A DNA stretch of 41,585 bases from a virus. The translations under genes were made by a program, and so were the position numbers. The DNA is taken from IMG/VR virus record IMGVR_UViG_3300022591_000023, positions 1-41,585 of that record. The stretch is one strand, 5' to 3'. Position 1 is the first letter of the stretch; each line of letters opens with the position of its first letter. The notes beneath the pieces were generated by a model. It did no database searches and had not been told where the DNA came from. It saw nothing but the letters and a program-made list of their open reading frames with translations. Shown here in pieces: positions 32,653-40,553 of the stretch.

Positions 32653-33447
32653 TCACCAGAGGAAGAAGTGTATTCCCACCATTATCTTGTTACTCCACGA
32701 TTCATTCGCCACACCAACTTTATCAAATATCTTATAGTGGAGTGAAAAACTCCATTGCGACGGTGATAAAACGATTCCACCATACAATCTGTCATACGTT
32801 GCAAGTCCACCAACACCAAATGTATGAGGCGTTACCGTCTGCAATTGTGGAACGCCTTGAATCTTACGGAACGTTTCGTTATCAAGTACGGAATGCCCGC
32901 GTAGGACTACACCTTGCGTTAATGATACTGTTCTGTATTCCCACAACTTTGTCAAGTCATTGAAAACTAACATTGATTCGAAGTCAACTACGTCCATTCC
33001 TAATGTAAGGAAATCCAACTTGCCCATCTGTGATTTCACATTTGCGGTAGTCTGCCCCTTGTAGGACACAATCCCTTGTTTACCTTCAAATGGTACTGTC
33101 GCTATTGAATCTCCCACCACATTGATATGAGTAAGTTTATCGTTCAATATGTTAATCGTATTGATTGAAAGGTCGTACTTACTTTGTACCGCAACGTACT
33201 TGTCTTTCCACGTGTCTTTTTGTGCGTTCAAATTTTCAACCGCAACTGCCATAATCTGAATCGAGTCTCTCTGTTTACTAGACGAATCTGCAAGTGCAGC
33301 ATAGTTCTGTTTCGCCGTCTGTATACCCGCTTGTAGATCGCGATTCTGTACATATAGACTGCCAATCGTGATTGCAACTGCAAGTATCGCCGCAACAATC
33401 CACGTATACTTGGACTTGAGTATTGTCAAAAATAACTTGTCGAACAT
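32653..33447 (-). CDS. 264-aa membrane-anchored coiled-coil protein with beta-rich end
   Basis: One N-terminal membrane helix (W16 to about V33) is followed by a coiled coil (35-105, QNRDLQAGIQTAKQNYAAL) and a beta-rich C-terminal part ending MVGIHFFLW, with alternating and final aromatic residues like an outer-membrane strand. The layout would allow it to span the periplasm, as spanins do, but canonical spanin features such as a lipobox are absent. AAAGGAGG before the ATG is one of the strongest ribosome sites here. Similar inner-membrane coiled-coil proteins exist in many phages without known function. Confidence 0.75.
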   Translation of the reverse strand: MFDKLFLTILKSKYTWIVAAILAVAITIGSLYVQNRDLQAGIQTAKQNYAALADSSSKQRDSIQIMAVAVENLNAQKDTWKDKYVAVQSKYDLSINTINILNDKLTHINVVGDSIATVPFEGKQGIVSYKGQTTANVKSQMGKLDFLTLGMDVVDFESMLVFNDLTKLWEYRTVSLTQGVVLRGHSVLDNETFRKIQGVPQLQTVTPHTFGVGGLATYDRLYGGIVLSPSQWSFSLHYKIFDKVGVANESWSNKIMVGIHFFLW

Positions 33448-33459
33448 AACGTGCCTCCT

Positions 33460-34089
33460 TTACCTTCCGAATAACCCCGTCAAAAAATGCCATATGGTTT
33501 GTAGATTAAATGTAAACCCATATGGGTGTGTTAAACTGTTTATGATTATGAACGCAAGAAAAATCGTAAGGATACTTCCCCACACGGTCTTAAATGGTTT
33601 GAATATGAAACTAACTTTTGTAACGTTGTGTACCGCTTTGAATAGATTCGTCCACGCACGACCAACTTTTGTGATCTCGTTCAAATCGTCCACTGCTTTC
33701 TTTGCGGCAATTTGTCCGGTGCGAAGTTCTTCTTGTCCTTTGTGTATTTTATCAAACGATAGTTCTTCGTCCTTTATATGATTAGAAATAACACTGTTCA
33801 TATCAGAAATCGTACCATCGAGTTTAGTAGTAAAGTTGTCAGTGCGAGTCACAAGATTTGACATATCAAGTCGGACGCCCTTAACATCGTCTTTTATCGT
33901 CGCAATAGCATTCATACCAAATTCAAACTGCTCCTTGTCCCTCTTATCAATGAGTGCCACGTGAGGCATAATCTCTCCCTTTATACGTTCTACGGTCTTA
34001 TTGATGCAACTTTCCATTGCTTCAAAACCGTATCGTAATGTCTTTGGACTTTTCTTAGTCGTCTTTTTGATCTTAGATTTCTTGGTCAT
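33460..34089 (-). CDS. 209-aa protein with coiled coil and C-terminal membrane helix
   Basis: A very basic N-terminus (MTKKSKIKKTTKKSPKT), a central helical coiled-coil region (residues 30-140) and a single membrane helix at about 169-186 (TVWGSILTIFLAFIIINSL), then a short aromatic tail. It overlaps the upstream gene as TAATG with GGAGATAAG in front. A t-holin-like or tail-chaperone role is only a guess from the membrane cluster. Confidence 0.72.
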   Translation of the reverse strand: MTKKSKIKKTTKKSPKTLRYGFEAMESCINKTVERIKGEIMPHVALIDKRDKEQFEFGMNAIATIKDDVKGVRLDMSNLVTRTDNFTTKLDGTISDMNSVISNHIKDEELSFDKIHKGQEELRTGQIAAKKAVDDLNEITKVGRAWTNLFKAVHNVTKVSFIFKPFKTVWGSILTIFLAFIIINSLTHPYGFTFNLQTIWHFLTGLFGR

Positions 34090-34394
34090 TACTTATCTCC
34101 AGGATCTTTCGCTGAAGCACTTTCGGTTTGAATGGTAGTAATACTACTGCTACTGCTACTACCGGCATTTTTGTTTGCATTATAGAGTTTGAACGCATTA
34201 TGACTCATATCAATACCCAAAATCAATGCCATAAGAAGAACAGAATTTGGTCCTATATCTTGTAATGATTCTGCTTTGATTGATACCCTTACGTATGCAT
34301 TAAGGATCGTAATGAACGTCACATATGTCAAGATTGGTTTTCTGTTATCCAGTAACCACATTACGAACATCTTTATTGCCTGAAATACCTTCAT
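34089..34394 (-). CDS. 101-aa two-helix membrane protein, holin candidate
   Basis: MKVFQAIKMFVMWLLDNRKP gives an amphipathic start, with membrane helices at about 20-38 and 50-66 and a Ser/Thr-rich hydrophilic tail. Size and topology fit a class II-type holin, but no endolysin gene is in the window, so this stays a suggestion. The ATG at 34394 with GGAGAATCGCA upstream is preferred; it overlaps the end of the 262-aa gene by 50 bases. Confidence 0.68.
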   Translation of the reverse strand: MKVFQAIKMFVMWLLDNRKPILTYVTFITILNAYVRVSIKAESLQDIGPNSVLLMALILGIDMSHNAFKLYNANKNAGSSSSSSITTIQTESASAKDPGDK

Positions 34395-35133
34395 TGCGAT
34401 TCTCCAATGGTTCTCCGAAATCTTTTTCAAATGACTCCGCAAGTAATCTTAGGTCATTCAATATCATCGACCGCATCATCGGTTTGTTAACCTTATCCCA
34501 TCGTTCAATTTCACCCTCACCATTGACATATGTTGCATCTAGACTATTGATATAATCTTCAAGTCCTGCTTTAACATCATAGTAGAATGAACGAACGTTT
34601 GCCATAATCCTCTTACGTTCATACTCTTTGTATGTTCCGTTGAGAATCATATCATTTTCCATCTCCGCAGTACAATCCATACAACGTCCATTCACCTTCC
34701 ACATTTTCACATCTAACCAATGTGTGAGTCTTTTCGTCTTACAGATCGGACAGAATGTGGGCATATCCAATCCCATAATCTCTTCGCGATCAATCTTCGG
34801 AAGTCGTATCTTGTATCCGTTTCGTTGTTCCCATTCGTAACCATCTTCTTCCCATCTTTCGCCAACTTTGCGTTCCTCTTCTTTTTTGGGAATGTAGAAA
34901 CTAAAGACAAATGAAGGTGCTTTCTTGACCAATTTACTTCCCTTCATTATATCATTGATTTTCTCAATGGTCTTAGCCCTACGTTCCTTCAAGTCCTCAA
35001 TCTTGCCGGCATCAAATCCAGCAGGAATCGGAATCTCTAGGTCTTGTAAATCTTCTTCTTTTACACGACCACGACCACTCAATTCCGTTTCTTCAAGAAT
35101 CTCTGTCTGTCTATCGGATACTATTTCACTCAT
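34345..35133 (-). CDS. 262-aa zinc-ribbon protein
   Basis: An acidic N-terminus (MSEIVSDRQTEILEETELSG), a basic middle and a four-cysteine zinc ribbon at about 127-153 (CPIC...CMDC), followed by a helical region (EYERKRIMANVRSFYYDV). I recall comparable CPxC...CxDC proteins near structural genes in marine T4-like phages, without known function. GAAAGGATTC precedes the ATG. Soluble. Confidence 0.74.
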   Translation of the reverse strand: MSEIVSDRQTEILEETELSGRGRVKEEDLQDLEIPIPAGFDAGKIEDLKERRAKTIEKINDIMKGSKLVKKAPSFVFSFYIPKKEEERKVGERWEEDGYEWEQRNGYKIRLPKIDREEIMGLDMPTFCPICKTKRLTHWLDVKMWKVNGRCMDCTAEMENDMILNGTYKEYERKRIMANVRSFYYDVKAGLEDYINSLDATYVNGEGEIERWDKVNKPMMRSMILNDLRLLAESFEKDFGEPLENRNEGISGNKDVRNVVTG

Positions 35134-35151
35134 AACGAATCCTTTCTGTTG

Positions 35152-35797
35152 TTATTTCTTTCGTCCAGCAGCTGCCTTTGCTTGAAATGCCTTCTTACCC
35201 AATTTCTTGCGACCAATCCAAGCTGCAAGCGCCTTTGCATCTTCATCAATCTCTTCATCGGACGCTTCGTCGTAGTAACTTTCCTTTATTCCCTTTGCGT
35301 GAAGTGCCTTTACGAGTTTCTTGAATCCCATATGTTTCTCGTCAAGTTCTTCATCGCCACCAATACTAACTTTCAGTCCGGCCTGAGCTCATCAACCACC
35401 CCCTTGATTGTCCGATCTGTGACGAAGCGGGCGAATGCAAACTCCAGGACTACGCCTACACACACAGCATCGGCTACAGCCGGTTTGACGAAGAGAAGGT
35501 CCACAAGCCCAAGCGCGTCAACTTGTGGATTTGTTCCTTATCTTTCTCGTTCTGTTCCACCGCAACTTTCTTTTGCTCGGGAGTCATTTTTTCCATCTGT
35601 TTCGTTCTCTCCGACATTTTGTAGTGGAGGGCTTCAATCTGACGCACCAACGCTACATTTTTCGGTGGAACATACCCACTTGGGTCTGCACCACTTTCGT
35701 TTGGGCCGCCCCAAATCTCATTCAAGGTTCCCTTCTTCGCTTCCTCAAGTATGATGGTGCGAATGAGTTCTTTCAATAGTTGTACTTGCTTTCCCAT
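35152..35797 (-). pseudogene. phage gene split by a foreign nuoG fragment
   Basis: Start ATG at 35797 (GGAGAAAACAG upstream) gives MGKQVQLLKELIRTIILEEA, a leader with TLNE-I, and reads as phage sequence to KDKEQIHK at about 35522. Foreign sequence then follows and the frame stops at 35474. The C-terminal part resumes near 35376 in another frame, [20 protein letters not shown], ending AKAAAGRKK at 35152. Removing 145 bases (35377-35521) restores one frame: the two frames differ by one and 145 leaves remainder one on division by three. An intact gene would encode about 167 residues. Either a real insertion or an assembly join. Confidence 0.75.
35377..35521 (+). other. nuoG fragment: fragment of bacterial nuoG (complex I subunit G), plus strand
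   Basis: The plus strand, from about 35385, encodes [18 protein letters not shown], then [19 protein letters not shown] and KVHKPKRVN. This is the NuoG/75-kDa region with the conserved cysteines of an N-terminal Fe-S cluster. About 45 codons are present, without start, stop or other NuoG parts. It is more GC-rich than the surroundings and opposite in direction to all phage genes. Exact ends are uncertain by about a dozen bases. Phage transcription of this stretch would give RNA antisense to host nuoG. Confidence 0.85.
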
Positions 35798-35813
35798 CTG
35801 TTTTCTCCGTTGA

Positions 35814-37799
35814 TTATTTACCAAACTTGAGTATACCTAAAATTTGGTTCACCGGTGCAAATGCGCCCGTGAGTTTGTATGATTTACCACCGTACACAAA
35901 AACAAGTCCTTCGGCCGGAACTATCTTTTCGAATCCACCAATCTGTTGAATACGATTCAATTCCGCTTTCAACTTCTCAATCTTACCAATGTCGTGAGAA
36001 CCGCTCAATTGTTTGATTGCGGTATTGACCGACTTCCTCACCGATTGCACCGATTTCTCAGGGTTTGCAGCAAGAAAACCACTTGCGTTCTTCAATACTT
36101 CCGTACCCAATTCAAGGAATAATGTCTCAAACGGCAACATATTCGTCTTGATTTGTTGGTCGTGATTTTCCTTGTCAAACGTCTTTACCCATTCGGCAAA
36201 CTGCGGGGACTTGATACCCCCTACTATATCTATTATCTTGTTTGACTTATCACTAAATGCCCACCTTTTCACCAATGAATAGAGGATATTATTCGGTAAA
36301 CCATACCCAATTTCCTTCGCTTTTTTCGATACGAAGTTCTCCCACCACGACTGATGATATAATGCAACGGTATCGGTGTCCTTCAACTTGAATTGATTCT
36401 TGAGTCTGTCCACTTTCGTAAGGAAGTATTTCTGTTTCCTTGCGAAGTCTTGTGCAGGCGGAACCGTCACAAATGATGGAGACTGGATCTTGAATGTCTT
36501 TTGAGCGTCTGCATTTGCTTGACGCACCATACCCGCTAACATACGTGCGTACTCTTTGTCCTCACCAATCGGATTACCATTACTATCATAGGTAATAACA
36601 CCGTGAAACACTAGTGTGTTTATGTCATATGGAATCACGTTCTGCGTCTGTGGATATATGACTTCTAATGCCATAAAGTTCTTTCCGTTCTGAAACACCT
36701 TGAATTTCTGTTTGTCGGAAAGGGAACTGATTGCGGAATCTAGATCGTCTATTGCTTTACCAAACGAATCTTCGATTGCACCACGACCAGCAAACATTTG
36801 TTTCAATCCATTTGCGTCCAATGCACCCGCACCTTGATTCTTAAGATGTGACTTGTTACGGGCAGCAACAAGTTTGCCGTCTATCCAGGAAATTGACAAT
36901 GCTTGACCATCCAACTTCTCAACGACTTTCGTTTCCTTGTCAAGTTGACCTTGAAGGGAAAGACGGACGATATTCTTGAAATCACCAAACGTCAAACTTT
37001 GGTCGTCAAATGGGTGCGACATATGACCATATGCACCACCTTCGACTATGATAAAACCCTTCCCTTCGGTAAGGCATTTCTTTCTCTTTATGGATTCCTT
37101 CAAGTTTGCTTCGAGGCGGTCTGTCACCATATCGAAGATACCCTTATCATACCATCCAAAAATCTCTTTGAAGGTTTTTGTCTTCTCTTCGCGACTTATA
37201 TCCGTTGACGCAAGAAGATTTCTCATTTCCGTACCACTCATTTCCTTACCTTGCACCTTAACAGAAACGTGTTCTGCGATAATGAAATATCCGTGATCTT
37301 TGTATCCCTCAAGTTTACCGGCGTTCGATGAATATGGAAGGAAATACTTTCCTTGACCAAGACGACCGGCATCCTTCGCACCAAAGATAACAACCAACGC
37401 AGTTGACTTCGCGTCATACTTCTTTAGAATCTCTTCAGGTGCATATGGGTTTCGTACTTGTACAACGTGACTTGACGGAATACCATACTTTGAGATAATG
37501 GTTTTCTTCTCTTGGAATGTGAACGGACTTTTCTTGTTATCAATCACATTCGATGTACCGATATAAGTATTTTGTCCTGTTATTGATTTCAGTTGTTTAT
37601 ATGCCTCAAAATGATGACGACCAAATGGTTGAAATCTGCCCGAAAAAACCCCAACCAAAGTTTTGATTTTAGACTCCGATTTTTCACCACCCTTTCGTTT
37701 CGGTTCAGTCATATCATTCCGCTTTGGTTGGGCATTTCTTTTTTCTTCAACCAATTGACGAAGAAGTTCCAATGCTATTTTTTTTCCAAGATTGCTCAT
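35814..37799 (-). CDS. nucleotidyltransferase (NMNAT/cytidylyltransferase-like) fused to DUF6267-like ligase-fold domain
   Basis: A 661-aa two-part protein. Residues 45-235 carry SGRFQPFGRHHFEAYKQL (HxGH-like site, here GRHH) and MSGTEMRNLL, typical of NadR/NadM-type nucleotidyltransferases. Residues 246-661 resemble the DUF6267 family of marine T4-like phages: EGGAYGHMSHPF, then VEKLDGQALSISW (KxDG, as in ligase motif I), MALEVIYP and EGLVFVYGGKSYKLTG, an arrangement like motifs III-V of nucleic-acid ligases. The junction CLTE-G (242-246) fits a prohead protease site. The start at 37799 overlaps endonuclease C as ATGA. Possible substrates are NMN or RNA ends; neither is shown. Confidence 0.8.
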   Translation of the reverse strand: MSNLGKKIALELLRQLVEEKRNAQPKRNDMTEPKRKGGEKSESKIKTLVGVFSGRFQPFGRHHFEAYKQLKSITGQNTYIGTSNVIDNKKSPFTFQEKKTIISKYGIPSSHVVQVRNPYAPEEILKKYDAKSTALVVIFGAKDAGRLGQGKYFLPYSSNAGKLEGYKDHGYFIIAEHVSVKVQGKEMSGTEMRNLLASTDISREEKTKTFKEIFGWYDKGIFDMVTDRLEANLKESIKRKKCLTEGKGFIIVEGGAYGHMSHPFDDQSLTFGDFKNIVRLSLQGQLDKETKVVEKLDGQALSISWIDGKLVAARNKSHLKNQGAGALDANGLKQMFAGRGAIEDSFGKAIDDLDSAISSLSDKQKFKVFQNGKNFMALEVIYPQTQNVIPYDINTLVFHGVITYDSNGNPIGEDKEYARMLAGMVRQANADAQKTFKIQSPSFVTVPPAQDFARKQKYFLTKVDRLKNQFKLKDTDTVALYHQSWWENFVSKKAKEIGYGLPNNILYSLVKRWAFSDKSNKIIDIVGGIKSPQFAEWVKTFDKENHDQQIKTNMLPFETLFLELGTEVLKNASGFLAANPEKSVQSVRKSVNTAIKQLSGSHDIGKIEKLKAELNRIQQIGGFEKIVPAEGLVFVYGGKSYKLTGAFAPVNQILGILKFGK

Positions 37800-38419
37800 T
37801 CCCAATCTCTCAATTCTATAAACTTGCAATGTCGTACGGCGATTATTTCCATCTTTCGTTTTTCATCTCTCAACATTTGTTTTGGACGCAAATGATACTT
37901 TTCGTACACTTCATAGATAGTATTTGTTGCGTGACAATATCCATCTGGTTTGTATCCAATCACACGAAAGTTTCTATCAATGATTATTCCGTCTCGTCGT
38001 TCAATTTCGTCAAGAATTTGTTTTTCGTTCTTCCCTATTGCTGGAGTAACTTGTCCGAGTCGCCTTTCTCTCATTTTTCGTATAGTGTTTTCAGAATGAT
38101 GTTTTCCAAGATTGATCCTTCTCAATTTTCGTATCGTTTTTTCAGAGTGATGTTTTCCATAAAAACCATTGTTTTCTTTAGATGCAGCAACACTTATTTT
38201 TTGTATCGTCTCTGTTGAATGATGTTTTCCTTTATGAGAGTTACTTATTAGTTTTTTCGTTTTTTGAGAAAGATGTTTTCCTTTATTCCACGGCACCTCT
38301 CCAGTGTGGGCACATCTATTACAAACACCCATTTTATTTTCGGCGCAAATCATAGAAAACCTACGAGAATAAAAAAGTTTCTTATGGCAGTTTGGACATT
38401 TTCTACTATACACTTTCAT
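37796..38419 (-). CDS. NUMOD3-type endonuclease C (putative homing endonuclease)
   Basis: A 207-aa protein: zinc ribbon CPNCHKK...CNRC, four NUMOD3-like units (GKHLSQKTKK, GKHHSTETIQK, GKHHSEKTIRK, GKHHSENTIRK), then AIGKNEKQILDEIERRDG, KPDGYCHATNTIYEVYEKYH, D..R and HCKFIEL. It shares its catalytic core with endonuclease B (TNTIYEVYEK identical) and less with A. ATGA overlaps on both sides couple it to the CCA-adding enzyme and the DUF6267-like protein. Probably a mobile selfish gene. Confidence 0.82.
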   Translation of the reverse strand: MKVYSRKCPNCHKKLFYSRRFSMICAENKMGVCNRCAHTGEVPWNKGKHLSQKTKKLISNSHKGKHHSTETIQKISVAASKENNGFYGKHHSEKTIRKLRRINLGKHHSENTIRKMRERRLGQVTPAIGKNEKQILDEIERRDGIIIDRNFRVIGYKPDGYCHATNTIYEVYEKYHLRPKQMLRDEKRKMEIIAVRHCKFIELRDWE

Positions 38420-39852
38420 CGAAAACTCCTATATGCAGTTCGTACCAATTCCAATGCGTCCTCTGCGGACAACTTCGGATTTTCCATATAGGCATCTTCG
38501 ACCGTTTTCATCAACTTACCAATGATAGGGCCTGGTTTCAATCCCAAATCCTTCATCACATCATTACCATCAATCGGAAGTTCAATTTTCGATTTCGGTA
38601 GTTTGATTGTCTTGTACCTATCGCGAATGCCTGGAATCTGTGCGGGCATTGCATAGTCGCCCGCGTGAGTCATATTGTCAGCGTGCATTACGTCTAGAGT
38701 CGATTCTAGATGGTCGCCCAAATCTACTTGCAATTTACGTAATGCCTTATCACTAATGACTTCGCCCTTCATCCCCGACCCTTTGAGACGCATATGGTTC
38801 TTGATTATCGTCGTTACCGAAGTAATAATGTCATTCGGATACTTCAACCGTTTCATAATGTCACTGGCCATTTCCGCACCCACATCTTCGTGTTCATAGA
38901 AATGCACTTCGTTGTCTATGACGGAATGTGTCGCAGACTTTCCTATGTCGTGGAAGAGTGCGGCCAACCTTGTCTTCAGGTCTGGCGGTGTACCCTTCAA
39001 CACTTCAAGAGTGTGTTTGTTGGCGTCCCACTTGTGATACTTGTTTTGTTTCAATCCAATCAACAAGTCCAATTCAGGTGCAACGTACTTACTCAACCCC
39101 GTAATCTGCATAAGACGTACCGCAGTATCGGGGGATTTTGTGACGAGCATCTTATTCAACTCTTCTTGAATCCTCTCCGATGAAATGTTCTGTAATTGAG
39201 ATGCGTTCTTCTTCATCGAGCGAATCATAAAGAGAGGGAGTTTCCATCCATACTTCACCGTGAATCGGATTGCTCGAAGCATACGTAATGGATCGTCCGT
39301 AAAAATAATGTCCGGGTCTAACGGAGTGCGAACAACACCCTTCTTCAAATCTTCCTTACCTTGACCAGTCAAATCAAGTACTTCACCTGTTGTCAAGTCT
39401 TTCAAAAGTGAGTTTACGGTAAAATCGCGTCTCTCTACATCTTGCGCCAATGTTCCGTGACTAGTCTCTGGTTTTCTTGACCCTACTGCATACTTCTCTT
39501 GACGTGTCATTACACATTCAATGTCAATGTCCGTCAAATCTTGTCCCTTATAGTTCACACCACGAAGATTAAACTTCGCAGTTCCGAATCTAGGAAAGAT
39601 TACGGGATTCGAACCATTATAGATACCCAATTTCTTTGTCACCCACTTTGCAAACTCAATACCACCATCGGGCATTTCCACCACTATGTCAATGTCTTTA
39701 GGGTCCAGGCCCATCAATTCATCTCGGACATAGCCTCCCGCTAGGAACGCCTTACCTTTGAATGGAGACTCCTTTACTAAATTGGAGATGAACTCCACGG
39801 CCACTTGTTCCTTCAATCCTTCTTTCAATAAGTACACTAGTCCAATGCTCAT
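38416..39852 (-). CDS. CCA-adding enzyme / poly(A) polymerase family with HD domain
   Basis: A 478-aa class II nucleotidyltransferase that would add or repair the 3'-CCA of tRNA. LAGGYVRDELMG (39-44 GGYVRD), DPKDIDIVVE with the metal-binding DID (53-55), RRDFTVNSL and DPLRMLRAIRF are the family motifs. The second half has an HD domain (LAALFHDIGKSATHS), as in bacterial tRNA nucleotidyltransferases with 2',3'-phosphatase activity. The start at 39852 overlaps the upstream gene as ATGA. A role in repairing damaged tRNAs during infection fits the PNK and RNA ligase elsewhere in the window. Confidence 0.9.
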   Translation of the reverse strand: MSIGLVYLLKEGLKEQVAVEFISNLVKESPFKGKAFLAGGYVRDELMGLDPKDIDIVVEMPDGGIEFAKWVTKKLGIYNGSNPVIFPRFGTAKFNLRGVNYKGQDLTDIDIECVMTRQEKYAVGSRKPETSHGTLAQDVERRDFTVNSLLKDLTTGEVLDLTGQGKEDLKKGVVRTPLDPDIIFTDDPLRMLRAIRFTVKYGWKLPLFMIRSMKKNASQLQNISSERIQEELNKMLVTKSPDTAVRLMQITGLSKYVAPELDLLIGLKQNKYHKWDANKHTLEVLKGTPPDLKTRLAALFHDIGKSATHSVIDNEVHFYEHEDVGAEMASDIMKRLKYPNDIITSVTTIIKNHMRLKGSGMKGEVISDKALRKLQVDLGDHLESTLDVMHADNMTHAGDYAMPAQIPGIRDRYKTIKLPKSKIELPIDGNDVMKDLGLKPGPIIGKLMKTVEDAYMENPKLSAEDALELVRTAYRSFR

Positions 39853-40463
39853 TTCTTTTTCGATTCGATTGCATACATACACACTCTTGGAATGAGACTC
39901 TTTGTCTCTTTGAATACTGCATTGCCCCATTTTTGAACATTCTCAGATGGTTTGAACTTGGGAAGAATATATTCACGAAGGAACTTTCTATCCTTTGAAC
40001 TTAATTTCTTATAGCTATTTACATACTCTTCAATTCTCTTCTTTTGACTTTCAGGCAAACCTTCACGGAGAATAGTGAGTTGTGTTTTCTTAAGAGTGAC
40101 TATCGGTTTCTTTTCCTCAATAACTGCCTCTTCGGTGAGTTTGACCTTGTTCTCATTCTTAGTGATTGTAACATCTGTCACCTTCACTGATTCCACTATC
40201 ATCTTGTAGGTGGTTGTCAACGGAGTGAACATTGTATTGTCAACAAGCACTTCGAGAACTGCATTACCGGAATGTGCAATGTCCAATCCCTCAGGAATAA
40301 TAACTTGCACCATACCTTTCTCAAAGGTTCCCTCAAAGAAGATATGCTTGTTGTCTCCCGTGGGAGAAAGAACGAGGCGCGGACGTACTTTTGTGTAGTC
40401 TGCACCTTCGATTTCTACCTTACATCGTAGGGTCTTTTTCTTGTTTTTGTTGAACGTCAACAT
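39849..40463 (-). CDS. unrecognised 204-aa protein
   Basis: Residues 1-105 form a beta-sandwich-like domain (MLTFNKNKKKTLRCKVEIEG, EGTFEKGMVQVIIPEGLD); the rest is helical and basic (TILREGLPESQKKRIEEYV, DRKFLREYILPKF). Possibly a virion protein; similar two-part proteins are known to me in marine T4-like phages without function. GGAGAACACCT precedes the ATG and a GATATTTAT element lies 32 bases upstream, so it likely begins a late transcript. Confidence 0.74.
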   Translation of the reverse strand: MLTFNKNKKKTLRCKVEIEGADYTKVRPRLVLSPTGDNKHIFFEGTFEKGMVQVIIPEGLDIAHSGNAVLEVLVDNTMFTPLTTTYKMIVESVKVTDVTITKNENKVKLTEEAVIEEKKPIVTLKKTQLTILREGLPESQKKRIEEYVNSYKKLSSKDRKFLREYILPKFKPSENVQKWGNAVFKETKSLIPRVCMYAIESKKK

Positions 40464-40494
40464 AGGTGTTCTCCGTTAATACACTTTACCACCA

Positions 40495-40503
40495 ATAAAT
40501 ATC
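40495..40503 (-). promoter_or_regulatory. putative late promoter element (GATATTTAT)
   Basis: Minus-strand GATATTTATTGGTGG, 32 bases before the ATG at 40463, in the 90-base gap after the fibre-like gene. Nothing else is recognised in this gap. Confidence 0.6.
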
Positions 40504-40553
40504 AAACCACTATCAAAATCACATAGTTTCAAGTTTGCAATAAACAGACCAAA

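Noticed and set aside
35377-35521. nuoG as an auxiliary metabolic gene of the phage
   Set aside because: Only about 45 codons are present with no start or stop, in the wrong direction for phage transcription; it cannot make a functional subunit.
35149-35754. A 201-codon plus-strand frame covering the nuoG fragment
   Set aside because: It reads the nuoG segment in the wrong frame (Ser/Thr/Arg-rich) and runs antisense to phage sequence on both sides; it is a by-product of the insertion.
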